64,000 nt of DNA. Origin: Cymodocea nodosa (lineage: Eukaryota; Streptophyta; Magnoliopsida; Alismatales; Cymodoceaceae). Below are positions 1 through 10,469 of this stretch, one piece after another; position 1 is the first letter of the stretch, and the number at the start of each line of letters is the position of its first letter. Under the pieces are notes generated by a model. It made no database searches. It worked only from the letters and a program-made list of their open reading frames with translations, and was not told the origin of the DNA. The position numbers and the translations under genes were made by a program. The DNA is taken from positions 17,132,001 to 17,196,000 of the forward strand of contig CM072343.1 of the NCBI GenBank assembly GCA_036874045.1, given 5' to 3'.

Positions 1-1726
1 TATAAGATTAAACCAGCCTTATTTGACTCTGTATTCAAAAGAACAGAAACTTCAGTGTTGAATTAAATAAGTCTAAGACAAATTGTTATTTATGATAAAA
101 TATGAGCATCAACCCAAATTTTTAGGACAAAATTCAATTCAAAATATAGGTTGACTTCCATGTTTTCTCAGCTAATATCCTTTTTCATTTTTATGGATGT
201 TGCTACATTTTAATTTTGTGTTAAGATGGGTTATTTATGTAACCGCAAAAAGAGATGTTTTTATTCCATGGGCCAGTCAATTCGATTTAGTAGTATTTGG
301 AACCATAAAATTTGAAATTCTGTTTTAACAGGTTAAGAGGATGATGGAGGCTTTTAACTACATACAGAAGTTGGAGACTTACAGCTTATAGATTTTAAAA
401 CTGAATCCTAAGAGTAGACACAGTCCCTAACCAAGAATCCTGAATGGTGACTAAATAGTGATTCTGTTTGTAGGATGCAATAATACATATTATATTTGTA
501 TTAAAAAAGGGTAAATCTAGTGCACGAGCTCTCACAGATGTAGGGTCTAAATAGTGTCCAATCACGGGAAGCCATAGGTAAATAGACATGTTGTTCCCTA
601 TGATTTGAGCCTGTGACCTCTAGGTCACAATAGAGAAACCAGGATAATTCTATAAGTGAAAATGCAATAGATATTGTACATTTGAGTTTCATTAATGGCA
701 ATGGATTGTGATTGTTACAAGGGCCTTTTGTTATTCATTAGTACATAAATACTAAAAAGGTGAGAATTCTGGGCATGACAATGTATCCATTATGTAGTTC
801 ATCAAACTCAAAGCAATCTCTAATTACTAGAATTTACCAAAATCTCAAGCAAAAATTTCAGGTTTCTATTTGATTTTTTCAATTTGTTGTCTTGATATTT
901 TTACTTTATCTTGCAAAATTCAGTTTCATTCCCAATATCACGACATTCCATCTAGATTGTGATGGATAGAAAAATAATTTGAAAATAATACACATTGTGG
1001 CGGGTAGTTGGGTACATGACAGCATGAGAATGTACCAGGGGTTCAAGACAAGCATTGCTTGGCAAGCATCAAACTGCATGTGACGTTACTAACAGTAAGC
1101 CACCATAACCAATCAAACAATATTTTCAAAAGTTATATTTTTAAGTTGCTATGGTTGGTGCAGCATTTAACGTACGAAACTTGCTAAAACGAACCCGGCC
1201 ATCCAAAAAAATGCAGCCCGTGGGATGTGAAAACGATGCAACACATTACAAACCTCAGTAGCAGAGAATCTTCTCCTTCACCAAAGAACTTCAGATCATA
1301 TGCAGGACCTTTGTGGCCTTTAATAAAGAACAAAGGCTCAGCCGAAGAAATAGAATCTGGAGAGCTTCATGTATAGAAACAAAACCAGAGATGAGCAGAC
1401 CACCATTCTTCCATAACAAGATAAAAATGTAAAAGTAAATAACTCAAAGTATCTTACAGCCGATTTAAGTTGTGGTTAAAACGCCTCGACTGAAAATGAA
1501 GCCATGGACCAAATTAATTACTTCCTTTGCCAAACGAATAAAAGCTAAGAGACAAGCAGTCCATGATCTTTCTCAGAGAATGAAAAACTCAACTAAAAAG
1601 CATCTTCCAAACATGTAACCACATTGCCATCGGGACTGCTAAATTCGATTGTGTTGCATATTTACGTTATTTGGTCAATAGATATAAAAATAACCACTTT
1701 CCGTACTTCTAATCCAAGAAACTGAC
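1..1726. other. No gene seen; probable intron or flank of the THO6-like gene
   Basis: No exon-like or TE-coding block is recognisable on either strand. If the minus-strand exon at 1727–1957 belongs to an intact gene, this stretch is its first intron, because the donor GT lies at 1726–1725 and transcription runs leftward. The bases are AT-rich with no strong repeats. Confidence 0.5.
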
Positions 1727-1957
1727 CTGAACTGGTGGAGCGGAGGCGCAGGAAGAGATGGAGTACGCGGCGACGGAGCCATCACTGGAGGCGGCAACGA
1801 GGACGTCGGCCGGCGATATGTCAGAACCCGGGATGGCAGATACACCAAAAACAGTACGGAAAACCGTGCGGCAGTAGAGGTCCCTCTCCTGTACGATGGC
1901 GATCCTGTAGCCTTCCTCGTCCCAATCCCTCAGGTCCCCTCCTCTGCCATTTGCCAT
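1727..1957 (-). CDS. First exon of a THO complex subunit 6 / DWA1-like WD40 protein
   Basis: Proteins of this family are WD40 subunits of the nuclear THO/TREX mRNA-export complex; the Arabidopsis member DWA1 is also reported as a DDB1–CUL4 substrate receptor in ABA signalling (family knowledge). The exon encodes 77 residues starting MANGRGGDLRDWDEEGYR. The stretch RTVFRTVFG followed by VLVAASSDGSVAAYSI reads as the N-terminal extension and first WD40 strand of THO6. The frame ends in CAG at 1729–1727, directly before a consensus donor GTCAGT, so this is a 5' exon and not a complete gene. The frame stays open to a GTG at 1975, but 1957 is the first ATG. The remaining exons are not in the window. 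Harbinger copy A begins only about 110 bp upstream of the start codon. The identification rests on memory of the family pattern. Confidence 0.6.
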
Positions 1958-2137
1958 CGCCAGAAACAAAAGCACTTCGAAAGCAAATGAATTATGTTTT
2001 CTGCCATTTGCCTTGTAATGAATTTAAGGTTCTTAAAGGGTACACTTAGATCCATCTTGCAATGCTTTCGTTAAGTACTGTTTGTGTATAGAGATGGTGA
2101 CTAGGTTGGAGATTTTCTGCCATTTGCCTTGTAATGA
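1944..2137. repeat. Short direct repeats around the THO6-like start codon
   Basis: CTGCCATTTGCC occurs at 1944–1955, where it covers the minus-strand start codon, and again near 2001–2012 and 2117–2128. The latter two sit in a longer 25-bp direct repeat (1997–2021 and 2113–2137) that also contains CTTGTAATGA. These may be local duplications in the promoter or scars of insertion near the left end of Harbinger copy A. Confidence 0.6.
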
Positions 2138-2257
2138 TCAAAAAAAAGGCATGTTACAAAAAATTTACTCATTATGATGTTTGTAATATTTTCATTCACG
2201 ACCATTCCACATTGCATACATAATATTTTCACGAAATTTATCTGTAATTTCTTTTCT

Positions 2258-3602
2258 TTACTCTTGTGTGTTGTTCCCAATAGTGTTAAGTATTTCATAT
2301 TGTCTTTCTACATTTATAGAGTCTTTAACTTGTATATCGCGTTCATCTTCTTGTACTTCATCTTCAAGATCTTGACATAAGTATGTTTTATCTGCTTTAC
2401 GAATGAAGTTGTGAACTAAAAAACATGTCAACACTATTTTTGCTTGAGTTGTGAAAGAAAATGGCATATATCCTCGTAATATTGCAAAACGATGTTTGAC
2501 TATTCCAAATGTACGTTCAATTACTGTCCTCAACTATGAATGTCTATAATTAAAGTTTTCCACTACATTTGTTGGTTGTCGATTTTCTTCATATTCTGAT
2601 AAGTGATATCAAATACCTCGAAATGGACATATAAACTCAGGCCTATTTGGAAATTCAGCATCAACTAAGTAAAATTTACCTGCATGTATTTGAACATCAT
2701 TTGAAATAAATTCAATTTTGAAAATAAGGTAACATAAAGGTAGATCATAAGTTGTATACCTCGTGGTACTTGCAAACTATTGCATTGAGTTGTTGCATCT
2801 TGAAGGAGTCGAGCATTAGCAACTGAACATTCCCACCCACTGAGAACATAAGTAAATTCCATATCAAAATTGCATGTAGCCAATACGTTTTGTGACAATT
2901 CACATTTTCTATTCCTAAATCGGGCATTCTCTTTTCCATAAATTGTGGCTTTAATATGTGTACCATCAATAGCACCTATACAATCCTACTCATACCAAAA
3001 ACAAATTTAATTAATATATAAATGAATAAATGAAATATTAAAATAGAAATAAAGATTGAAGTGTGTACCTTGAAATATGGATAAACATTAACATCATTCT
3101 GAATTCGATTGTGTGTAGCAACTTCATGTTTAGCTAGAAGTATATCACCTATTTTTAATATAGCATTTATTATTTCATTGAAATATGTACTAACAGTCTA
3201 TGCTGAGCGATGAAAACACTCTCTGGTTACTCCATACCTTTGATTTTGTCCAACTGTTACTAAAAAAATAGCAAGTTTCTCCTCTACACTCATATTTCTA
3301 CTATTTGATATTACTTTCATATTTCTTAATAATCCACAAAATTGTGAAAAAACATGTTGACTCATTTGATAAATTTTCCTGCAATTGTATGCTTGATATG
3401 GTGATGATGGATCTAACAATCTTTGTGCATATTGTGCTCCTTCATTACTGTATATATGAGTGGTGGATGTTTGAATCCCATTTATAGTAATTCTGCATAG
3501 GAATTGCCATGTTCCCAATATAACTTTTTTTTTTTTCTTCCTTTGTTCTTCGTCTTCATTAATAATGGACATAGACGTCTTCATAAATTCCAATCCTTGC
3601 AT
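2258..3602 (-). pseudogene. Harbinger transposase, copy A, inactivated
   Basis: Three exons can be traced by comparison with copy B: 3602–3069, 2985–2760 and 2679–2258, with matching splice sites. The first catalytic Asp is present (GAIDGTHI, exon 2) and so is the Glu region (TVIERTFGIVKHRF, exon 3). The second catalytic Asp is replaced by Asn (GWECSVANARL where copy B has GWEGSAADARI). In-frame stops lie at about 3196 (a Trp codon in copy B), about 2609 (after CPFRGI) and about 2535 (before LRTVIER). Catalysis and translation are therefore both lost. Confidence 0.85.
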
Positions 3603-3780
3603 CTGTACCTATCATACCAATTATGATTTAATAAAGAAAACATAATAATAGCATACAATGCAAAACAATGTATACATCAACAAAATGTTTAGACCATGTT
3701 ACGTAACATTAAGGATAACACAAGTTCAATAAATTCAAACATGTTCAACAAAATTTAAATTTTTAAATGAAAAAAGCACA

Positions 3781-4880
3781 TCATTTCAAATTGAACTTCA
3801 ACCATGAAGTTCTCATGTTCGGTGGTAGACGCCTAAATTGATTCTTCTTTGATTCTATCTCCAATAATTGCATTGCCTTGTATTTTTCTTCTTCTGTAAG
3901 ATCTGTAAGTGAAAGTAAAATAGTGAAAACATCATCTTCTTCACGATCTTTTTTCTCTAACAATTCCATCTTCCTCTCCATGTATGTTAATTTCCTTTCT
4001 TCAATACGTTGTGTAAATGCCATCTTCTCCTTTTGGATCAATATCATGTTCTCTTGTAGTTGTATGGCACGCTCTAAGTATGCCATTTTCCTCGAATTTT
4101 CTTCCAAATCCTCACTAAAATAATTCATAAGTGATACACCAACATTGTTCATTGTAGTTACCATAAGTTGTTGTGATTCAGCATGTGGACATTGACGTTT
4201 TCCTTTCCTGCATGAGTCTACATCATTCAAACTAGGAGAAGGAGTTTGAGTAGGAAAAGGATCTTGAGTTTCAGCCTTAAATTCCATAGTATTTTGTGTA
4301 AGAGGTACATTATCAAGGTTATTTGTATCTTCATTCAAGTTCACAGCTGCTCTCAGATTTGTTGTACTCATTTTAGTTAAGCCTGTTACAAGATTTCCTT
4401 CAAATATTATTTGAAGCTGGTCATATATAGGACATGCTTTACCCTTGTACTGTGCACACTCTAGATGAACCTATTAGGAAAAAAAATATTAGTACAAATT
4501 ATAAGCTAATCAAATGTTAAATTTAAATTTGAAAAAATTCAACTAACCATAACAAATTCGTCCCAAACTTCTTTTGGGATATCAGTATGTCCATGAATGT
4601 AGTTCCATCTCCAACCACTTTATGCACCAATCTTTGTATAAATCTTGTACATTTGTCGCCATGTTTTCATTCGACTATCAATATTTTTCTTTTGGATGTT
4701 ACCTCCTGTTTCTTTATTGTAATCATCAATTACCTTCAACCAAGTATCAACTCGTATCTTTCCATCAGGAGTTTTACCATTACCCTCCTTAATAGCATCG
4801 TACACCTTTCTTAATATCATCTCATTTGCTTGAACACTCCAACTAAAATAAGATCTTCCACATCCTTTCTTGTTTTCCAT
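3781..4880 (-). pseudogene. Harbinger ORF1 Myb/SANT-like protein, copy A
   Basis: Exon 1 (4880–4548) encodes a Myb/SANT-like (trihelix-type) DNA-binding domain. It begins MENKKGCGRSYFSWSVQAN and carries the WLKVIDDYN and RMKTWRQMY helices. One in-frame TAA at about 4619–4617, just before SGWRWNYIHGHTDIP, interrupts it. Exon 2 (4470–3781, 230 codons with stop) has VHLECAQYKGKACPIYDQL, an acidic and Ser/Thr-rich middle, a Glu/Lys-rich predicted coiled coil (about LERAIQLQENMILIQKEKM) and a C-terminal PPNMRTSWLKF. In PIF/Harbinger elements ORF1 acts with the transposase and helps DNA binding or nuclear import. The parallel gene in copy B has no stops. Confidence 0.8.
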
Positions 4881-6430
4881 TTCCTAAGAATACATATATG
4901 AACAAAATATAAAATGCAACACAACATAACATAGAGATGAAGAATACAGTACTCCCCTCATTGTAGACTGGGAAATCAATTGCACCTTCCGCTATTGTTC
5001 AGAAGTAATAGAATAATTTGTTTTTCAAAAAACATTCGCTAAAGCAACATTTGTTACTGTTATGATCATAATCTAAAACTTCTATAATAGAAAGAATTAG
5101 AGAAAACACAGTACATTTTTATTGTAAACAGAAACTATCAATAATTCCATGTACGCATGCTTTGAAACTGAGAACATCATTTCTTGTTGGCAATTGGAGA
5201 TGTGCTTCTTTTGTTCTTCATCACTATAACCCATGGATTTGAATTTTTGAAGTATACAAGTGCATGACTTGAAAACAAGATGAGTTTTTATTTCATTACA
5301 AGATTGTAGTCATGATAGATTATAATAACAATGACAACAGCCAAAATAAAAATAATTTGCATCAATGTAAACGTAGTAACCAGTAATTGATCATCGTTTA
5401 AATGAACATGTTCCTCATTCTGCATCACTACAAGCATTAATATTAAGAAAGGATTTTGAAGTAAAACTCAAGTTATAGTTAGTAGTTCCTTTTGTGTATC
5501 TTAACGCTATCTTCGATGAAAGAAAATGATGCAGAGATGATATTAAAATAATCATATATTAGAATTAAGATAGGGCTTGACACAAAATAAATAATAAAAG
5601 ATATCTCTCCTAATAATCAATTGAATTTAAGATGAATAGAATAATTGTATAAATTAAAGTTAATTGCACAATAACTTTAGCACAAGCATGCACCTGGATA
5701 CAAATTGATGATACACATTACCTGATATTTCAATAAAGATCAACGAAATAAAATATTTTGGCCTCAGATAAATTGCCTAAAAGAGTAATAATCTAAAACC
5801 TGCAAGTACGAGGAGAGGCATGAACCATGATGCATAATAATCAAATCTAATAGAATAAGAAACCAATCTTTAACGCACATTGCAATTGCCCATAAAAGAT
5901 TCTATGCCTATATTTTCAACCATGAAGATTAATTTTGATGATAATTTTCAGGTCCTAAGTGTCACTTCACTAGCAGATTTGGAGAAATTTTAATTCCCCT
6001 ATAATTTTCTATCTAGGTTTTAAACATCATGAATCAGATTCATCTACATGGAAATTCCAGCTTAAAAAGCTTCTCGATTTGCAAACTTAAAAAGAGATTT
6101 ACTTTTGTACAAGTGAAGATTCAACTGTGTCACATAACTCATCTACTAATAGTCCTTGACAACTAAGTCAATTATTTACATTGCTAAATAATAGATATAT
6201 AATACTTTTAACATCTCCTAAACCATTGTTTATCACCCAAACTACAAGTATCATACAGATGGAGCCAAATTCAACCCATGCCATCATCATCATATATCTA
6301 TCATAAAGGAAAAAGAAGCAACAACAGAAACAAGAAAACATTTGTGTACCTTCTACTGCAATATCAGAGCTTGGAGCGTGAGAGAAAACACAATTGAATT
6401 GAATTACCCTCCTCTCTTTCCTAGAAACAA
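4881..6430. other. AT-rich noncoding part of Harbinger copy A
   Basis: Lies upstream of ORF1 within copy A. No reading frame of note, no recognisable second element and no clear repeats. In copy B the corresponding stretch is about 0.7 kb, so copy A may hold unrecognised insertions here. Confidence 0.4.
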
Positions 6431-6436
6431 AGGGCG

Positions 6437-6760
6437 AGGGGGAATCGACGAGGGGTCGATGAGCGCGTAGGGAATCGACGAGGGGTCGAGCGTTGGTGTA
6501 GACGAGTGCCAGGGGGAATCGATGAGGGGCCGACGAGAGCGTCGACGAGGGCGACGGGGAATCGACGAGGAGCCAAGCATTGGTGTTGATGAGCACAAGG
6601 GGGAATCGATGAGGGGCCGACAAGCGCGTGGGCGAGGGTGATCGGGAATCGACGAGGGGCCGAGCGTCGGTGCCGACGAGCGCGAGGGGGAATCGACGAG
6701 GGGCCGATGAACGCGTGGGCGAGGGCGACAAGCGGGATGCGAGGGGTCGACTGTCGGAAA
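6437..6760. repeat. GC-rich minisatellite, ~87-bp unit, near right end of Harbinger A
   Basis: The string AGGGGGAATCGA recurs at 6437, 6511, 6598 and 6685, giving spacings of 74, 87 and 87 bp. Units are built from variants of GAATCGACGAGGGGCCGA and GACGAGCGCG and are strikingly GC- and CpG-rich against AT-rich surroundings. Overlapping open frames on both strands here are by-products of the repeat. Confidence 0.85.
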
Positions 6761-6931
6761 ATGAATTCCGACCTTTTAGGTTGGGAATTCATTTTCCCAA
6801 CTTTTGCACATGTTTGGAATTCAAATTCCCAAGGAATTTGAATTACAAAATGCACAAACACCACATAACTCAGAATCTGACGAAAAAAATTTTCAATTAC
6901 GTCAGATTCCAAGTGCACAAACCCTCCCTAA

Positions 6932-7182
6932 GAGGGAAATCACAACATTTGAGTGTGATATATGCACAACACTGATACAATGCATGTACATCAGAAAATC
7001 TCAGATATTAAGGTATTGTAAGCCATTCCTTTCTCTAGAGAGCACTGCTCTTGATTTTGTTGCAATTTTCCATTCTAAATATTCTCTAAAATATTTCAGC
7101 ATGACTTCTATGAGCCAACATTTCTTTTAAACAAGCATGCTACTCTTAAACATAACGTCTCTTTTGATGTTAGAGCTTTTAA
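6932..7182. other. Spacer between Harbinger copies A and B
   Basis: About 250 bp of ordinary AT-rich sequence with no feature. It ends in TTTTAA, the target site of copy B. Confidence 0.5.
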
Positions 7183-7410
7183 GGAGGGTTAGTGTCTGAT
7201 GGAATTCAACCAATGGAAAGGAAAATTGTTAAATTCCATCAAAATATCGTTAGGGGCTGTTAGTGCACGTCGGAAAGTTCAGACGGAAAGGAAATGGAAA
7301 GTTCAGAAGGAAAGGAAATAGAATGTCTGGAATGTCAGAATTTCCATAGGGGTTTAGTGCATCTATCGGAAAGTTCAGAAAGTTAGAATTCCTATGGGGC
7401 TTTAGTGCAC
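7183..7410 (+). repeat. Repeated TIR-like motifs at the left end of Harbinger B
   Basis: Four related strings occur in the same orientation: GGAGGGTTAGTG (7183), GGGGCTGTTAGTGCAC (7253), GGGGTTTAGTGC (7349) and GGGGCTTTAGTGCAC (7396). Several are followed by CGGAAAGTTCAGA-like sequence. One of the first two is the true terminus; the others are subterminal copies. Inverted copies occur at the right end (CACTAACCCCCCC at 12755 and GCACACTAAC near 12692). Confidence 0.75.
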
Positions 7411-7808
7411 GCCAGAATGTTTGGAAATTGAAAAAATAATGAAATAAATTCTAATACACTATTTAAAATTGTGTAATTGATACATTAATTTGTAATTTTA
7501 TATTTACACCTAAAAATAATATTAATTTATTTGATATTCAAATATAATTATGTACATTAAATGTTTTTAATTGTACATTAGGAAATATAGAATAATAATC
7601 ATCAAAATGCAAAAGGTCCCTAAAAGATAAGCATACTTTTACCATTAAAAATCTACATCTTCATTTTTTCTTTGTAAATTAAATTTTATTATTAATTCTT
7701 AGATATATATGTCTAATATTATTCTCTCTTTTTCTTAAATTTTTTATATTATTTTAACTATTACTTTTTATATATATAAAGATATATATATATGTATAAC
7801 ATAAATTA

Positions 7809-8338
7809 GTATCGGTTGAACCGAACATGTTCGGTTCAACCGATACTTTTTATATATATAAATATATATAAGCATCGGTTGAACCGATAATGTTCGGTTC
7901 AACCGATACTTCTTATATATATAAATATATATATATACATATATATAAGCATCGGTTGAACCGATAATGTTCGGTTCAACCGATACTTCTTATATATATA
8001 CATATATATATTTGTATCGGTTGAACCGAACATGTTCGGTTCAACCGATACTTTTTATATATATAAAGATATATATATATGTATATACATATATATATTT
8101 GTATCGGTTGAACCGATAATGTTCGGTTCAACCGATACTTCTTATATATATAAATATATATATTTGTATCGGTTGAACCGAACATGTTCGGTTCAACCGA
8201 TACTTCTTATATATATAAATATTAATATTTGTATCGGTTGAACCGAAAATGTTCGGTTCAATCGATACTTTTTATATATATAAATATATATATATGTATA
8301 TATATTTTTTATATATATTGTTCGGGAAAACCGATACT
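7809..8338. repeat. Array of seven 38-bp palindromes in TA-rich spacers
   Basis: Palindromes lie at 7809–7846, 7872–7909, 7949–7986, 8014–8051, 8101–8138, 8166–8203 and 8231–8268, with a half copy at 8319–8338. The half-site is GTATCGGTTGAACCGAACA; the copies at 7809, 8014 and 8166 are perfect inverted repeats over all 38 bases, and the others have one or a few changes (for example AACCGATAATG at the centre). Spacings are 63, 77, 65, 87, 65 and 65 bp. Spacers are TATATA and AAATATAT strings. The array lies inside Harbinger B between its left end and the transposase stop codon. Each unit could form a strong hairpin as RNA or a cruciform as DNA, and each half-site contains the smaller quasi-palindrome CGGTTGAACCG. 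Confidence 0.95.
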
Positions 8339-8716
8339 TTATATATATATAAATATATATATATATATGTATATGTATTTTAAACTAAATTGTATTTAAA
8401 GATTAAAATAATAAGAATAATTTATAATCTATGGTTTGAACTAATAGATTTAAGATTTCAACCAAAATATATTATAAAACACTACCTAAAATTATGTAAT
8501 TAATACATCAATCTATAATTTTTTGAATTGAAAATGAAAATAATATTAATGACTTGAAAAAGTATACATGCTCTAATTATTACAACATAAATTTAAAAAG
8601 TAGTCTAAAAGTACAAAGCATCCAAAGTTTTACGACATCAATCTACACAATAGTCCAAAGATACAAAGCATTCTACTTATTACTTATTAAGATCCAAAGG
8701 TATAATATAAATGGAC
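8339..8716. other. 3' noncoding part of Harbinger B
   Basis: AT-rich sequence between the palindrome array and the transposase stop codon. No further feature is visible. Confidence 0.5.
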
Positions 8717-10117
8717 TTAAATAGTCCTTCCATCCCACATTGCCATCATCATATCCTCACGCATCTTATCAGCTAATTCTTTTCGTTGTTCTTGACTCCT
8801 TCCAACCTGTGAATGACCATCCATATGCACTTCTCCTGTTGGTTGTATATCATCAGTAATATTTAATTCTTCTAACTCATCTTGCAAATCTTCAAGTAAA
8901 TCTTCTTTATCAGCCAATCGAATGAAATTGTGAAGTAAAAAACATGCGATCACAATCTTCACTTGTGTTTCATATGGATATGGTATCTGACCTCGTAAGA
9001 TTGAAAAACGATGTTTCACAACTCCAAATGTACGCTCAATGACTGTTCTTAGTTGTGAATGCCTGTAGTTAAAGTTTTCTACAGCATTACTAGGAAGTCT
9101 ATCATTAACATAATCAGATAAATGATAGCGTACACCTCGAAATGGGCAAATATACTTTGGTCGATTGGGATATCCAGCATCTACCAAGTAAAACTTACCT
9201 ATAGAAGAATAGAAATTAGTATGATAATGTGCATATTACTTGAAAATATACTAATTGCATTTACCTGGAGGAACTTTGAAACCATTAGGTCTACTAATTG
9301 CATCTTGAAGGATACGAGCATCAGCTGCTGATCCTTCCCAACCAGCTAAAATATATGTAAATCTCATATCAAAATTACATGCTGCCATCACATTTTGAGA
9401 CAATTCACCTTTCCTATTTCTAAATCTAGCTGTTTCTTGTCCAAAAATAGTTGCTTTGATATGAGTACCATCAATAGCTCCAATGCAATCCTATACACAT
9501 TAAACATCATTCAATTCCTTAAATAAGATAAAAACTGCAATATATATACAAAAGTGAATACATACCTTAAAATATGGATAAACATTTACATCATCTGTAA
9601 TTCGACTTGGTGTTGAAGATAAAGGTCTTGCTATAAGCACATGATGTAGACGTATTATAGCATTTAATACTTCATTAAAGTATTTGCTAACACTCCAACT
9701 TGAACGACTAAATCGCTCAACTGTTACTCCATACCTTTGATTTTGCCCTACTGTGACAAGGAACATGGCAAATTTCTCTTCTACACTAATGTTGGCGGTA
9801 TCAGCAATAACTCCTTCATTTCTTATTAAAGAACAAAAACTTTTAAACACACTTTGACTCATTCTGTAAATCTTTCGACAATTGTAAGCTTGATGAGGTT
9901 GACAAGGATCTAGTAATCTCTTAATGTAATCTGCACCTTCTTTACTATATATACGACTTGTGTTATTGTATAGTAATAATGACGTACTTGCCATTTTCGC
10001 TAAAATTGTCCATGACATTAATAGACGTAGTCGCCTTCTTCTAGCCACTTCTTCTTCATCCAGTATGAATGAAATTGCGTTATCAACTGTAGTAGTAAAC
10101 ATGTCACTGGGATTCAT
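8717..10117 (-). CDS. PIF/Harbinger DDE transposase, copy B, intact
   Basis: This is the endonuclease that would cut and paste the element (DDE_Tnp_4-type, PIF/Harbinger family). Three exons join in frame: 10123–9566, 9490–9265 and 9198–8717, with GT–AG introns of 75 and 66 bp. From the ATG at 10117 the product is about 419 residues with no stop. Domains in order: a variable N-terminus; the conserved region HQAYNCRKIYRMSQSVF; SVEEKFAMFLVTVGQNQRYG; the first catalytic Asp in GAIDGTHI; the second in GWEGSAADARIL; CPFRGVRYHLSDY; and the catalytic Glu in RTVIERTFGVVKHRF. The sequence TTTTGTAG just before GTGAGGATG suggests a 5'-UTR intron ending there. The gene lies about 350 bp downstream of ORF1 on the same strand. 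Whether it is transcribed is unknown. Confidence 0.9.
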
Positions 10118-10123
10118 CCTCAC

Positions 10124-10469
10124 CTACAAAATAACAAGAATATTACGAATTTACCATTTCACATTTCAATATATAAAAGACATTTCACATTTTTAAGAAA
10201 ATAAAAGACATTTCACATTTTTAAGCAAAAAAAAAAACATTCGATGTTTCAACTAATAAAAAGCATTTTACATTTCATAATGATAAGTCATTTCACATTT
10301 CAATATATAATATCCATTTTACATTTCATCCATATATGACCTTCCACAAAAAGATGAATCCATAAAAGATTACATTCACGAAAACACTTCATAAACACAA
10401 GAAGTTCAAGATTGGAAAGAAAGTGAATTCATGCACAAAACAAACATTCCATCCATTGTAACCATATGC
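10124..10469. other. Spacer between ORF1 and transposase of Harbinger B
   Basis: AT-rich, with several copies of the string ACATTTCACATTTT between about 10156 and 10320. It may contain the transposase promoter and 5'-UTR intron. Confidence 0.45.

Larger units (their letters stand above)
2075..6928 (-). mobile_element. PIF/Harbinger DNA transposon, copy A (decayed)
   Basis: The element has the two-gene Harbinger layout on the minus strand: ORF1 Myb-like protein (4880–3781) and then DDE transposase (3602–2258). The right terminus reads GTGCACAAACCCTCC followed by TAA at 6929–6931. On the minus strand this is GGAGGGTTTGTGCAC, a Harbinger-style TIR with a TWA target site. The left terminus is less sure: TAA at 2072–2074 precedes GTACTGTTTGTGTA, which matches the right TIR only partly. 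Between ORF1 and the right end lie about 1.5 kb of AT-rich noncoding DNA and an 87-bp GC-rich minisatellite. Both genes carry stop codons, so this copy cannot move by itself. Confidence 0.75.

Noticed and set aside
1570..1645. Possible small terminal exon on the minus strand (…SSPDGNVVTCLEDAF then stop)
   Set aside because: It fits no known THO6 segment, has only weak acceptor support, and is too short to claim.
6168..6918. Open frames of up to 187 codons (Pro/Ser/Arg-rich)
   Set aside because: Several overlap on both strands in the 87-bp GC-rich minisatellite. Stops are missing because of base composition.
7253..7268. Alternative left terminus of Harbinger B
   Set aside because: GGGGCTGTTAGTGCAC preceded by TTA is nearly as good, but 7183 matches the right end and its TTAA flank better. 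Kept as an uncertainty, not a separate element.
7976..8241. Tyr/Ile-rich open frames on both strands
   Set aside because: They are generated by the palindromes and TA repeats; the peptide is a simple repeat with no family resemblance.
7809..8338. Regularly spaced repeats that look like a CRISPR array
   Set aside because: The repeats are palindromes in TATATA spacers that resemble each other, inside a plant transposon. CRISPR spacers are unique, and there are no cas genes.
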